Assembly (NCBI GenBank): GCA_023150295.1 | Contig: JAKLLE010000012.1 | Coordinates: 1-64,000 of the forward strand | DNA: 64,000 nt | DNA from: Giesbergeria sp. | Lineage (GTDB): Bacteria > Pseudomonadota > Gammaproteobacteria > Burkholderiales > Burkholderiaceae_C | Reading direction: 5' to 3' | Shown: positions 1-9,839 of the stretch, piece after piece | Position numbering within the stretch: the first letter of the stretch is position 1 | Layout: every line of letters starts with the position of its first letter | Notes under the pieces: generated by a model | Told to the model about the DNA's origin: nothing | The model's database searches: none | The model's input: only the letters and a program-made list of their open reading frames with translations | Translations under genes and position numbers: made by a program

Positions 1-93
1 GATTGTCAGCGACCCTCGGGCTTTGAGCGCGGCGTTGTACTCTGCCCAGTTGGTGGTCTTGTAGCGGGCCTTGGACCCCTTCGGTTCACTCAT
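1..93 (-). CDS. IS5-family transposase, N-terminal fragment
   Basis: Translation from the ATG at 93 gives a 31-residue start, MSEPKGSKARYKTTNWAEYN, followed by AALKARGSLTI. This is the typical opening of IS5-group DDE transposases, which begin with a Tyr-Lys-Thr-Thr-Asn-Trp stretch. Only these residues are in the window, so the catalytic DDE residues are not visible and an intact gene cannot be confirmed. It would catalyse cut-and-paste transposition of its own element. Identification is from remembered family sequence, not a search. Confidence 0.8.
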   Translation of the reverse strand, partial: MSEPKGSKARYKTTNWAEYNAALKARGSLTI

Positions 94-139
94 GTCTCGA
101 GGCTACCAGCTCAGCGGACTGGCTTTGTGCAACAAAGCC
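1..139 (-). mobile_element. Right-hand end of an IS5-family insertion sequence, cut by the window edge
   Basis: The segment ends at 121-139 in a short palindromic terminus (ggctttg...caaagcc), which on the minus strand reads like the outer end of IS5-group elements. A transposase start codon lies about 45 bp inside this end. The rest of the element and its other terminus lie outside the window, so completeness and target duplication cannot be judged. It sits just downstream of parC. Confidence 0.75.
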
Positions 140-297
140 GGATACGCCCACCGCAATCCCGACTATCACGCTGGGCCTTGGCCCCACTGCACCCGGCGAG
201 GCTTCGCTACGAACGCCTTGCTTGCAAAACCAGGCCGCGCCTCATCTGGATGGTTCATCTCGTCTGGCGGAAACACTGGGCCGCCGCAGGCGCCGCC

Positions 298-2655
298 TCA
301 TTCCACCCGCGTGATGGCCGACGGCTTGAAGCCCAGGTCTGCCGCCTTGCCCTTGCGCCCACGTGCCGCACGGGCATTGTTGAGGCTGCGGATTTCGAGC
401 TGCTCCTCGCGCAGCTTGCCGCCCCGGCCCACGCCTTCGATGCGGATGCTGCGCGTGTAGGCGGCTGCACCGGCCAGGCGGTCCTTGTCTTCCAGGTCGA
501 TGAGCATGAGGCCGCGCCCGCCCTTCTCCAGCGTCTTGAGTTCGCCGATGTCAAAGCTCAGGATGCGCCCACCCACCGAGGCACAGACCACATGCGTGGC
601 GGGCGCCAACGGCTGGCTGGCGCTGCTGTGCGCCACATGCGAGGGTGCGCACACGGTGTCGCCCTCGCCCAGGCTGATGAAGGCCTTGCCGCCGCGCTGG
701 CGCGACAGCATGTGCTCCACGGTGGCCAGAAAGCCGTAGCCGCCCGAGCTGGACAACAGCAGTTGCGCTGTGGCCGGGCCCGCGAAGTAGTGCGCGATGC
801 TGCTGCCGGGCTCCAGTTCGATCAGCGTGGTGACAGGCTGGCCGTCGCCGCGCGCGCCGGGCAGTTGCGCCACCGGCACCGAGTAGATGCGGCCGTTGCT
901 GCCGAACACGAGCAAATGGTCCACCGTGCGGCATTCAAAGGTGCCATACAGGCCGTCGCCCGCCTTGAAGGCAAAGCTCGCCGCCTCGTGGCCATGGCCG
1001 GTGCGTGCGCGCACCCAGCCTTTTTGCGAAACGATCACCGTGACCGGCTCATCGACCACCTTCACTTCGGCCACGGCCTTCTTCTCGGCCTGGATGAGGG
1101 TGCGGCGCGCATCGCCAAACTGCTTGGCGTCCTGCTCGATCTCGCGCACCATCAGGCGGCGCAGCGAGGCCGGGTTGGCCAATATGTCTTCGAGCTTGCC
1201 CTGCTCCTCGCGCAGCTCCTTGAGCTCCTGCTCGATCTTGATGGCTTCCAGCCGCGCGAGTTGGCGCAGGCGAATTTCCAGAATGTCCTCGGCCTGCCGG
1301 TCGCTGAGGGCAAAGCGCGCGATCAGCGCGGCCTTGGGATCCTCGGCCGCGCGGATGATGGCGATCACCTCGTCGATGTTGAGCAGCACCATCTGCCGCC
1401 CTTCGAGGATGTGGATGCGGTCCAGCACCTTGTCCAGGCGGTGCTGCGTGCGGCGGGTGATGGTGGTTTGGCGGAAGGCGATCCATTCCTCCAGCATCTG
1501 GCGCAGCGATTTCTGCACCGGCTTGCCGTCGATGCCCACCATGGTCAGGTTGATGGGGGCCGAGGTCTCCAGGCTGGTGTGCGCCAGCAGCGCGGTGATC
1601 AGCTCCTGCTGCGGCAGCTTGCCGGTCTTGGGCTCGAAGACGATGCGCACCGGCGCGTCCTTGCTCGACTCGTCGCGCACGCCGTCAAGCACGGCCAGCA
1701 TGCTGGCCTTGAGCTGCGTCTGCTCCTGCGTGAGCGCCTTCTTGCCGGCCTTGACCTTGGGGTTGGTGATGTCCTCGATCTCTTCCAGCACCTTTTGCGC
1801 CGAGACGCCGGGCGGCAGCTCGGTCACCACCATTTGCCACTGACCGCGCGCCAGGTCTTCGATCTTCCAGCGCGCGCGCACCTTGAGGCTGCCGCGCCCG
1901 CTGCGGTAGGCGTCCTGGATGTCGGCCGCCTGGCTGATGATCTGGCCGCCGCCGGGGTAGTCCGGTCCGGGCACCAGGGCGAACAGCTCGTCGTCCGTGA
2001 GCTTGGCGTTTTTGACCAGGGCCACGCAGGCGTCGGCCACTTCGCGCAGGTTGTGGCTCGGGATTTCGGTGGCCAGGCCCACGGCAATGCCGCTGGCACC
2101 GTTGAGCAGCGCGAACGGCAGGCGCGCAGGCAGCTGGCGCGGCTCCTGCGTGCTGCCGTCGTAGTTGGGCACGAACTGAACCGTGCCCATGTCGATCTCG
2201 TCGAGCAGCAGGGTGCTGATGCGCGAGAGCCGCGCCTCGGTGTAGCGCATGGCCGCCGCGCCATCGCCGTCGCGGCTGCCGAAGTTCCCCTGGCCGTCGA
2301 TCAGCGGGTAGCGCTGCGAAAAGTCCTGCGCCAGGCGCACCAGCGCGTCGTAGGCCGACTGGTCGCCGTGCGGGTGAAAGCGGCCCAGCACATCGCCCAC
2401 CACCCGGGCGCTCTTGACCGGCTTGGCCGCCACGTTGCGGCTGGGGCCGCTGTAACCCAGGCCCATGCGGTCCATGGCATACAGGATGCGGCGCTGCACC
2501 GGCTTGAGGCCGTCGCACACATCGGGCAGCGCACGGCCCTTGACGACGGACAGCGCGTACTCCAGGTAGGCGCGCTGGGCGTAGTTCGCCAGGTTGAATT
2601 CGTCGTCCGCACCACCGCTGGCGGAGCTCACTTCAATGATCGGTGTATCGCTCAT
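298..2655 (-). CDS. parC: DNA topoisomerase IV subunit A
   Basis: ParC (785 aa) is the DNA-breaking and rejoining subunit of topoisomerase IV, which unlinks daughter chromosomes together with ParE. The N-terminal winged-helix/tower region has [21 protein letters not shown] (residues 41-61) and the active-site tyrosine at residue 138 in [10 protein letters not shown] coiled-coil gate and C-terminal beta-pinwheel repeats follow. The length is normal for the family. In the quinolone-resistance region the motif reads [12 protein letters not shown], with Gln99 where E. coli has Ser80. ParC rather than GyrA is supported by the nearby parE and the lack of a GyrA-box-type C-terminus. It lies downstream of ccdAB and parE on the same strand, so the four genes may be co-transcribed. 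Confidence 0.95.
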   Translation of the reverse strand: MSDTPIIEVSSASGGADDEFNLANYAQRAYLEYALSVVKGRALPDVCDGLKPVQRRILYAMDRMGLGYSGPSRNVAAKPVKSARVVGDVLGRFHPHGDQSAYDALVRLAQDFSQRYPLIDGQGNFGSRDGDGAAAMRYTEARLSRISTLLLDEIDMGTVQFVPNYDGSTQEPRQLPARLPFALLNGASGIAVGLATEIPSHNLREVADACVALVKNAKLTDDELFALVPGPDYPGGGQIISQAADIQDAYRSGRGSLKVRARWKIEDLARGQWQMVVTELPPGVSAQKVLEEIEDITNPKVKAGKKALTQEQTQLKASMLAVLDGVRDESSKDAPVRIVFEPKTGKLPQQELITALLAHTSLETSAPINLTMVGIDGKPVQKSLRQMLEEWIAFRQTTITRRTQHRLDKVLDRIHILEGRQMVLLNIDEVIAIIRAAEDPKAALIARFALSDRQAEDILEIRLRQLARLEAIKIEQELKELREEQGKLEDILANPASLRRLMVREIEQDAKQFGDARRTLIQAEKKAVAEVKVVDEPVTVIVSQKGWVRARTGHGHEAASFAFKAGDGLYGTFECRTVDHLLVFGSNGRIYSVPVAQLPGARGDGQPVTTLIELEPGSSIAHYFAGPATAQLLLSSSGGYGFLATVEHMLSRQRGGKAFISLGEGDTVCAPSHVAHSSASQPLAPATHVVCASVGGRILSFDIGELKTLEKGGRGLMLIDLEDKDRLAGAAAYTRSIRIEGVGRGGKLREEQLEIRSLNNARAARGRKGKAADLGFKPSAITRVE

Positions 2656-2659
2656 GTTT

Positions 2660-2723
2660 GTATATAAATTCGGGCTCTAGCGATCGTATTTATTGCGTAG
2701 ACAGCTACGAAAAATATAGCAAC
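2660..2723. repeat. Dispersed Comamonadaceae-type ~60-bp repeat, copy 1 (diverged)
   Basis: Intergenic sequence between parC and ccdB with the family pattern: gggctctagcg, a spacer, then cagctac...atatagcaa. It is the most diverged copy in the window and is called by similarity to the copies at 7.1, 12.1, 29.9, 40.1 and 47.8 kb. Confidence 0.55.
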
Positions 2724-2725
2724 TG

Positions 2726-3055
2726 CTAACCCCAGCTGCGGGTCAGCAATTCGTCCAATGCGTCAGTGATGGCTTGCCCCTGCTCCGCCAGGTTGCCCAC
2801 CACCGGCCCCAGCTGATCCAGGGCGACGGACACCATGTCCAGTGGGTGCAGCACCACGGTCTGGCCTGCCACCTCGAACAACGGGTTCATGCGGGTACCC
2901 GCCACGCGCCCGCCTGCGGGCAGGGCACTTCGCCGTACCAGCGGCACGACCACCCGGCGGCGGTAGCCCTCAAAAAGCGAGGACTGCACCACCACCACCA
3001 GCGGAACAGTGTCACGCTGCGGGCCTGGGTTGCGATGGACATCAAACTGGGGCAT
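2726..3055 (-). CDS. ccdB: CcdB-type toxin (gyrase poison)
   Basis: The 109-aa product begins MPQFDVHRNPG, contains VPLVVVVQSSLFEGYRRRVVVPL, and has the HPLDMVSVALDQLGPVVGNL core followed by a C-terminal SWG. This is the pattern of CcdB/MazF-fold toxins that trap DNA gyrase on DNA. The F-plasmid protein ends Trp-Gly-Ile; this one stops after Trp-Gly, so potency is uncertain. The ATG at 3055 was chosen because it starts the conserved MPQFDVH block and follows the ccdA stop by only 7 bp. The pair sits between the two topoisomerase IV genes. Confidence 0.85.
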   Translation of the reverse strand: MPQFDVHRNPGPQRDTVPLVVVVQSSLFEGYRRRVVVPLVRRSALPAGGRVAGTRMNPLFEVAGQTVVLHPLDMVSVALDQLGPVVGNLAEQGQAITDALDELLTRSWG

Positions 3056-3062
3056 GGCGCAT

Positions 3063-3308
3063 CTACAGCGTAGAGTGGGCGTCGGCGTAGGAGCCCGCCG
3101 CGTCGTGCAGGGCATTCCAGTCGGCCACCGCCGCCTGCGCCTGTTCCCGGTGCTGGCGCCGTTGCTCGCGCTGCGACTCCACGTAGGCTTGCAGCATCTC
3201 TTCCACCTTGGCCGACAGGTTGCCGCAATAGGCACGCGACTCGCGCACCAGTGCTTCGTTGAGTGACAGGTTGACGGGTTTTTTGGCAGCGGTATCGAGG
3301 GTGGGCAT
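3063..3308 (-). CDS. ccdA: CcdA-type antitoxin
   Basis: This 81-aa protein starts MPTLDTAAKKPVNLSLNEAL, the ribbon-helix-helix DNA-binding part of CcdA. It continues into a charged helical tail (VEEMLQAYVESQREQRRQ) ending in NALHDAAGSYADAHSTL, the part that in relatives wraps around CcdB. The ATG at 3308 is preceded by a GAAGGAG ribosome-binding site; an upstream in-frame ATG gives a 97-aa form but lacks this signal. It precedes ccdB, the usual antitoxin-first order. A perfect palindrome just upstream is a likely autoregulatory operator. Confidence 0.88.
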   Translation of the reverse strand: MPTLDTAAKKPVNLSLNEALVRESRAYCGNLSAKVEEMLQAYVESQREQRRQHREQAQAAVADWNALHDAAGSYADAHSTL

Positions 3309-3325
3309 GGCGCAGGGCTCCTTCG

Positions 3326-3342
3326 TGCGCATTCTATGCGCA
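3326..3342. promoter_or_regulatory. Likely CcdA/CcdAB operator palindrome
   Basis: Perfect inverted repeat TGCGCAT-TCT-ATGCGCA, 18 bp upstream of the chosen ccdA start. Ribbon-helix-helix antitoxins usually repress their own promoter through short palindromes at this place. The assignment is by position and symmetry only. Confidence 0.6.
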
Positions 3343-3359
3343 TGACTCAATTCCATGGA

Positions 3360-5363
<2,004 letters not shown>

Positions 5364-5387
5364 TCACAGGCATGACAGGCTGCTGCG

Positions 5388-5427
5388 CTGTACCGGCGAA
5401 TGCTGTACCGGCGAATGCTGTACCGGC
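5388..5427. repeat. 15-bp tandem repeat, about 2.7 copies
   Basis: The unit gctgtaccggcgaat is repeated head to tail in the parE-MFS intergenic region, upstream of both divergent starts. The third copy is cut to gctgtaccggc. The unit length is a multiple of three, so long ORFs run through it, but it lies upstream of the likely MFS start. Confidence 0.85.
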
Positions 5428-5458
5428 ACAAAACGCCGCATCCCGTTACATTGCGGGA

Positions 5459-6676
5459 ATGTCCTTGAGCCCTCCCAAGCTTTCCATGTTCCAGGTGCTG
5501 GCCTGCGGCGCCGCCATAGTGACCCTGTCCATGGGCATACGCCACGGCTTCGGCCTGTGGTTGCAGCCCATCACCCAGGCCATGGGCTGGACGCGCGAGT
5601 CGTTCGCGCTGGCGCTGGCCATCCAGAACATTGCCTGGGGGCTGGTGGGCGTGTTCGCGGGCATGGCAGCCGACCGCTTCGGCGCCTTCCGCGTGCTCGT
5701 CGTGGGCGCCGTGCTCTACGGCCTGGGCCTGGTGGGCATGGCACTTTCGCCCACCACCCTGCTGTTCGCCCTGACCACCGGCCTGCTCATCGGTGCGGCG
5801 CAGGCGGGCACCACCTATGCGGTGATTTATGGCGTGCTGGGGCGCCAGATCGCGCCCGAGAAGCGCTCCTGGGCCATGGGTGTGGCGGCGGCGGCAGGTT
5901 CGTTCGGGCAGTTCCTCATGGTGCCGGTGGAGGGTTTCTTGATCTCCAGCCTGGGCTGGCAGGACGCGTTGATCGCGCTGTCGCTGCTGGTGCTGCTGAT
6001 CATCCCGTTGGCGCTGGGCCTGCGCGAGCCGGGCTTCCGGGGCACGGCGCCCGCACAGCGCAGCCAGACCGTGGGCCAGGCGCTGGCCGAGGCCGTGCGC
6101 ACGCCCAGTTTCACGCTGCTGACGCTGGGCTACTTCGTCTGCGGCTTCCAGGTGGTGTTCATCGCGGTGCACATGCCCAGCTACATCAAGGACCTGGGCC
6201 TCTCGCCCCAGGTCGCGAGCTTTTCGCTGGCGCTGATCGGGCTGTTCAACGTGTTCGGCACCTACATCGCGGGCTCGCTGGGCCAACGCATGCCGCGCCG
6301 CTTCATCCTGTCCTTCATTTACCTGGCGCGCTCGGTGGTCATAGTGATCTTCCTGCTGGTGCCGATCTCGCCGATGTCGGTGTACGTTTTCTCGGCCGTG
6401 ATGGGCATGCTGTGGCTCTCCACCGTGCCGCCCACCAACGCCACCATCGCGCAGATCTTCGGCGTGCAGCACCTGTCCATGCTGGGCGGCCTGGTGTTCT
6501 TCAGCCACCAGATCGGCAGCTTCATGGGCGTGTGGCTGGGCGGCGTGCTGTACGACCGCACCGGCAGCTACGACATCGTCTGGTACATCTCCATCGGCCT
6601 GGGCGTGCTGGCCTGCCTGGTCAACCTGCCCGTGCGCGAGCAGCCGCTGCAGCGCACAGCGCCCCAAGCGGCCTGA
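5459..6676 (+). CDS. MFS transporter
   Basis: A 405-aa inner-membrane protein with about twelve hydrophobic segments typical of the major facilitator superfamily. It has the loop-2 type motif GVFAGMAADRFGAFRVL near residues 64-80 and a matching C-terminal half. It resembles oxalate/formate or monocarboxylate carriers, but the substrate cannot be read from sequence. The ATG at 5459 (MSLSPPKLSMFQVLACG) was chosen over an ATG 108 bp upstream because the longer form would translate the 15-bp tandem repeat. It is divergent from parE and monocistronic; a MITE-like element begins two bases after its stop. Confidence 0.8.
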   Translation: MSLSPPKLSMFQVLACGAAIVTLSMGIRHGFGLWLQPITQAMGWTRESFALALAIQNIAWGLVGVFAGMAADRFGAFRVLVVGAVLYGLGLVGMALSPTTLLFALTTGLLIGAAQAGTTYAVIYGVLGRQIAPEKRSWAMGVAAAAGSFGQFLMVPVEGFLISSLGWQDALIALSLLVLLIIPLALGLREPGFRGTAPAQRSQTVGQALAEAVRTPSFTLLTLGYFVCGFQVVFIAVHMPSYIKDLGLSPQVASFSLALIGLFNVFGTYIAGSLGQRMPRRFILSFIYLARSVVIVIFLLVPISPMSVYVFSAVMGMLWLSTVPPTNATIAQIFGVQHLSMLGGLVFFSHQIGSFMGVWLGGVLYDRTGSYDIVWYISIGLGVLACLVNLPVREQPLQRTAPQAA

Positions 6677-6677
6677 A

Positions 6678-6949
6678 CTAGGGCCTGTTCACACTATTTT
6701 TACCAGATGCGTTGCGATCAAAAAGGGCCAGGCGCAAGACGCCAAACGAAGCTGGGGTGCAGCCCCAGCGAGGCTTGGCAACGCCGCGCATGGCCCTTTT
6801 TGGTCGCAACCCGAAGGGAACACGGTGAAAACCGGGCCACTCGTCGTTGCACTCCTAGCCAAGGCCCCGGCCTTGGCGTCGTCCCGCGCCTAGATTGGCG
6901 CGGTTTGCACCGTGTTCGCACTGGTAAAAATAGTGTGAACAGGCCCTAG
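6678..6949. mobile_element. MITE-like palindromic element with 29-bp perfect terminal inverted repeats
   Basis: The two ends, 6678-6706 and 6921-6949, are perfect reverse complements over 29 bp. The left end begins ctagggcctgttcacac. The interior has no credible gene but contains nested inverted repeats: 6712-6731 with 6792-6811, gggaacacggtg near 6815 with caccgtgttcg near 6908, and gccaaggccccggccttggc near 6860. The outer CTAG or TA may be a target duplication; because it is palindromic this cannot be proved. No transposase is present, so it would be non-autonomous. Confidence 0.75.
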
Positions 6950-6951
6950 CC

Positions 6952-7101
6952 ATGAACCCGCCCCTGCACCGCGCCCCCCGCCCCTGGCAGCGCTGGCTGG
7001 GCTGGGCACTGGTGCTGCTTGTGCTGCTGGCGGTGCTCCTGCTCTACCGCGACCCAGCATTCATGCTCATGCTGGCGGATCAGGTGTGGGCCTGTTTTTG
7101 A
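6952..7101 (+). CDS. Small single-pass membrane protein (49 aa)
   Basis: Short ORF starting MNPPLHRAPRPWQRWLGWAL. A basic N-terminus is followed by one strongly hydrophobic helix (residues 17-31, WALVLLVLLAVLLLY) and a short tail ending WACF. Topology suggests a small inner-membrane protein with the N-terminus inside. It starts only 2 bp after the MITE-like element, so its native promoter may have been displaced. No function is recognised; coding status rests on composition and position upstream of the methyltransferase. Confidence 0.5.
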   Translation: MNPPLHRAPRPWQRWLGWALVLLVLLAVLLLYRDPAFMLMLADQVWACF

Positions 7102-7103
7102 GC

Positions 7104-7162
7104 AAAATTGACCTCCAGCGCTTGCTGAATAAGCGCTAGCAGCTATGAGTTTTATAGCAAAT
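7104..7162. repeat. Dispersed ~60-bp repeat, copy 2
   Basis: Sequence cctccagcgcttgctgaata, then agcgctagcagctatgagttttatagcaa: an imperfect inverted repeat (agcgctt / aagcgct) followed by an agctat...atagca hairpin. The copy supplies the apparent start codon of the next gene. Confidence 0.75.
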
Positions 7163-7723
7163 ATTTCCTCCACCCAAAGCACGGGGGCGCCCTCCGAATG
7201 GGTATGCCGCTGGTCGCACCTGGTGCCGCAGGACGCTGCCGTGCTTGACGTGGCCTGCGGCACGGGGCGCCATCTGCGCTGGTTCCAAGCGCGTGGCCAT
7301 GCGGTGACCGGCATCGACCGCGACCCGCTGTCCGTGCAGGCGGCAGCCGAGGTGGGCGAAGCCATTGCCGCCGACATCGAGCACGGCCCCTGGCCGCTGG
7401 CGGGCCGCAGCTTTGGCGCCGTGGTGGTGACGAACTACCTCTGGCGCCCGCTGCTGCCCACCATGGTGGAAAGCGTGGCACCCGGTGGCGTGCTCATCTA
7501 CGAAACCTTTGCCCAGGGCAACGAGACCGTGGGCCGCCCTGCGCGGGCCGATTTTCTGCTGCGTCCCGGCGAACTGCTCACGGCCGGCGCGGGTCTGCGC
7601 GTGGTGGCCTACGAGGACGGCTTCCTCGAAGACCCGGCGCGTTTCGTGCAACGCATCACGGCAGTGCGCGTGGCAGAGGGCGGGCTGTCACCGGCACGCC
7701 ATCCCTTGCGCGCACTCTCCTAG
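7145..7723 (+). CDS. Class I SAM-dependent methyltransferase
   Basis: A 192-aa cytoplasmic protein with SAM-binding motif I VLDVACGTGRHL (residues 33-44) and an acidic end of strand 2 (VTGIDRDPLS). Its later strands are FGAVVVTNYLWRPLL and GGVLIYETFAQGNE, as in the TehB-like/Methyltransf_11 group. The substrate is unknown. The start is uncertain: the only in-frame ATG lies inside a dispersed repeat (7104-7162), so residues 1-6 are repeat-encoded and the ancestral start may have been replaced. It lies 34 bp upstream of dapA, possibly co-transcribed. Confidence 0.8.
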   Translation: MSFIANISSTQSTGAPSEWVCRWSHLVPQDAAVLDVACGTGRHLRWFQARGHAVTGIDRDPLSVQAAAEVGEAIAADIEHGPWPLAGRSFGAVVVTNYLWRPLLPTMVESVAPGGVLIYETFAQGNETVGRPARADFLLRPGELLTAGAGLRVVAYEDGFLEDPARFVQRITAVRVAEGGLSPARHPLRALS

Positions 7724-7757
7724 TTAGAATGCTCTTTTACCGTTATTCACTGCGGAC

Positions 7758-8654
7758 ATGACCTCTCCCACCGCCCCCCTGACCGGCAGCATCGTCGCCC
7801 TTGTCACCCCCATGCACGAAGATGGCAGCGTGGACTACGCCCAGCTTCGCAAATTGATCGACTGGCACGTGGCCGAAGGCACCGACTGCATCGGCGTGGT
7901 GGGCACCACGGGCGAGTCACCCACGGTGAACGTGGAGGAGCACTGCGAGATCATCCGTGTGGCCGTGGAGCAAGCCGCCAAGCGCGTGCCCATCATGGCC
8001 GGCTGCGGCGCCAATTCGACGTCCGAGGCGATCGAACTGGCCCGCTTCGCCAAGAAGGTGGGGGCCGACAGCCAGTTGCAGGTCGTGCCCTACTACAACA
8101 AGCCCACGCAAGAGGGCCAGTACCAGCACTTCAAGGCGATTGCCGAAGCCACGGGCGACCTGCCCATCATCCTGTACAACGTGCCCGGCCGCTCGGTGGC
8201 CGATATGCAGCACGACACGGTGCTGCGCCTGGCGCAGGTGCCGGGCATCATCGGCATCAAGGAGGCCACGGGCAACATCGAGCGTGCGCAGTGGCTGATC
8301 CGCGACGTGCCCAAGGGCTTTGCCGTGTACTCGGGCGACGACCCGACCGCCGTGGCACTGATGCTGTGCGGCGGTCAGGGCAACATCAGCGTGACGGCCA
8401 ACGTGGCCCCGCGCCTGATGCACGAACTGTGCGTGGCCGCCATCGCTGGCGACACCAGCAGCGCCATGGAAATCCAGTTCCGCCTCATGCCCGTGCACAA
8501 GCACCTGTTTGTCGAGGCCAACCCCATCCCCGTGAAGTGGGCCATGGCCCGTATGGGCCTGTGCGGCGGTACGCTGCGCCTGCCCATGACCCCCCTGACC
8601 CAGGGCAACGAGGCTGTGGTCGAAGGCGCGCTGCGCGCCGCCGGTCTGCTGTAA
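7758..8654 (+). CDS. dapA: 4-hydroxy-tetrahydrodipicolinate synthase
   Basis: DapA (298 aa) condenses pyruvate with aspartate semialdehyde, the first committed step to diaminopimelate and lysine. The Schiff-base lysine is Lys168 in [11 protein letters not shown]. The catalytic Tyr140 and substrate-binding Arg145 lie in LYNVPGRS, and the GTTGES loop is at residues 49-54. The length and TIM-barrel arrangement are standard. It is followed 39 bp later by bamC, the dapA-nlpB order also known from E. coli. Confidence 0.95.
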   Translation: MTSPTAPLTGSIVALVTPMHEDGSVDYAQLRKLIDWHVAEGTDCIGVVGTTGESPTVNVEEHCEIIRVAVEQAAKRVPIMAGCGANSTSEAIELARFAKKVGADSQLQVVPYYNKPTQEGQYQHFKAIAEATGDLPIILYNVPGRSVADMQHDTVLRLAQVPGIIGIKEATGNIERAQWLIRDVPKGFAVYSGDDPTAVALMLCGGQGNISVTANVAPRLMHELCVAAIAGDTSSAMEIQFRLMPVHKHLFVEANPIPVKWAMARMGLCGGTLRLPMTPLTQGNEAVVEGALRAAGLL

Positions 8655-8693
8655 CCAATCCGCTCCCTTCAGCGTTTCAAGAGGATAAGCCGC

Positions 8694-9791
8694 GTGAAAA
8701 ACTCCGCACGACTGGGCCTGCTCGGCCTGACCATCGCACTGGGCGCCTGCTCGGTGCTGGAAGGCGACAAGATCGACTACAAGAGCGCCTCCAAGGGCTC
8801 CACACTCGAAGTGCCGCCCGACCTCAAGACGCTCTCGCGCGACACGCGCTACAACGTGCCCGGCGGCGTGGTCTCTGCCAACGCCCTGCAGGCCAGCCAG
8901 GCAGCACAGCCTTCGGGGCCACAAACTGCGGTGTCTGCGCTGGGTGATGTGCGCATTGAGCGCAACGGCAACCAGCGCTGGCTGGTGGTCAACCGCCCAG
9001 CCGACAAGCTGTGGGACCCGGTGCGCGAGTTCTGGCAGGAAAACGGCTTCAACCTCGCACTGGACCAGGCCACCATCGGCATCATGGAAACCGACTGGGC
9101 CGAAAACCGTGCCAAGATCCCGCAGGACATCATCCGCAGCACGCTGGGCAAGGTGCTCGACTCGCTGTACTCCACCGGCGAGCGCGACAAGTTCCGCACC
9201 CGCCTGGAACGCAACGCCCAGGGCGGCACCGAAATCTACGTGAGCCACAGGGGCATGGAAGAGGTGTACAACACCAGCACCAAGGAAAGCACCGTGTGGC
9301 AGCCACGCGCGGCCGACCCCGAGCTGGAGGCCGAGTTCCTGCGCCGCCTGATGGTCAAGCTTGGCGCCAGCCAGGAGCAGGCCAAGGCCGTGGCCGCCAA
9401 CCCCACCGCAGCTCGCGCCAGCAATGCCCGCGTGGGCAATGTGGGCGGCGTGCCCGTATTGCAGATCGACGAGGGCTTTGACCGCGCCTGGCGCCGTGTG
9501 GGCCTGGCGCTGGACCGCACCGGCTTCACCGTGGAAGACCGCGACCGCAGCCAGGGCCTGTACTTTGTGCGCTACGTGGCACCCAAGGGCGACAAGAAGG
9601 ATCCCGGCTTCCTGGGCAAGCTGATGAGCTTCGCCTCCTCCGAAAAGGCCGTGCCGCCGCTCAAGTACCGCGTCGTGGTGCGCAGCGAGGGCGAGGCGAC
9701 CACCGTCTCGGTGCTCAACGCAGCTGGCGCGCCCGAATCGTCGGCCAACGCCGAGAGCATCGTGCGCGTGCTGGCGGAAGATCTGAAATAA
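8694..9791 (+). CDS. bamC: Outer membrane assembly lipoprotein BamC
   Basis: A 365-aa lipoprotein of the BAM complex, which inserts beta-barrel proteins into the outer membrane. The signal peptide ends in the lipobox LGAC, with Cys19 the lipidated residue. It is followed by an unstructured segment (VLEGDKIDYKSASKGSTLEVPPDL) that in E. coli contacts BamD. Two helix-grip domains follow (about residues 95-215 and 245-360). A GTG start at 8694 is chosen because it begins the signal peptide and follows AGAGGAT-like ribosome-binding sequence. The position after dapA supports the call. Confidence 0.88.
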   Translation: MKNSARLGLLGLTIALGACSVLEGDKIDYKSASKGSTLEVPPDLKTLSRDTRYNVPGGVVSANALQASQAAQPSGPQTAVSALGDVRIERNGNQRWLVVNRPADKLWDPVREFWQENGFNLALDQATIGIMETDWAENRAKIPQDIIRSTLGKVLDSLYSTGERDKFRTRLERNAQGGTEIYVSHRGMEEVYNTSTKESTVWQPRAADPELEAEFLRRLMVKLGASQEQAKAVAANPTAARASNARVGNVGGVPVLQIDEGFDRAWRRVGLALDRTGFTVEDRDRSQGLYFVRYVAPKGDKKDPGFLGKLMSFASSEKAVPPLKYRVVVRSEGEATTVSVLNAAGAPESSANAESIVRVLAEDLK

Positions 9792-9839
9792 GACCTTGTG
9801 TGCTGCCGCCCGCAGGCGACAGCACCCTTGAAGAACAGT

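Noticed and set aside
127..2667. 846-aa plus-strand ORF opposite parC
   Set aside because: It mirrors a clear parC gene; its His/Ala/Arg-rich translation is the usual antisense product of GC-rich coding DNA and matches no family.
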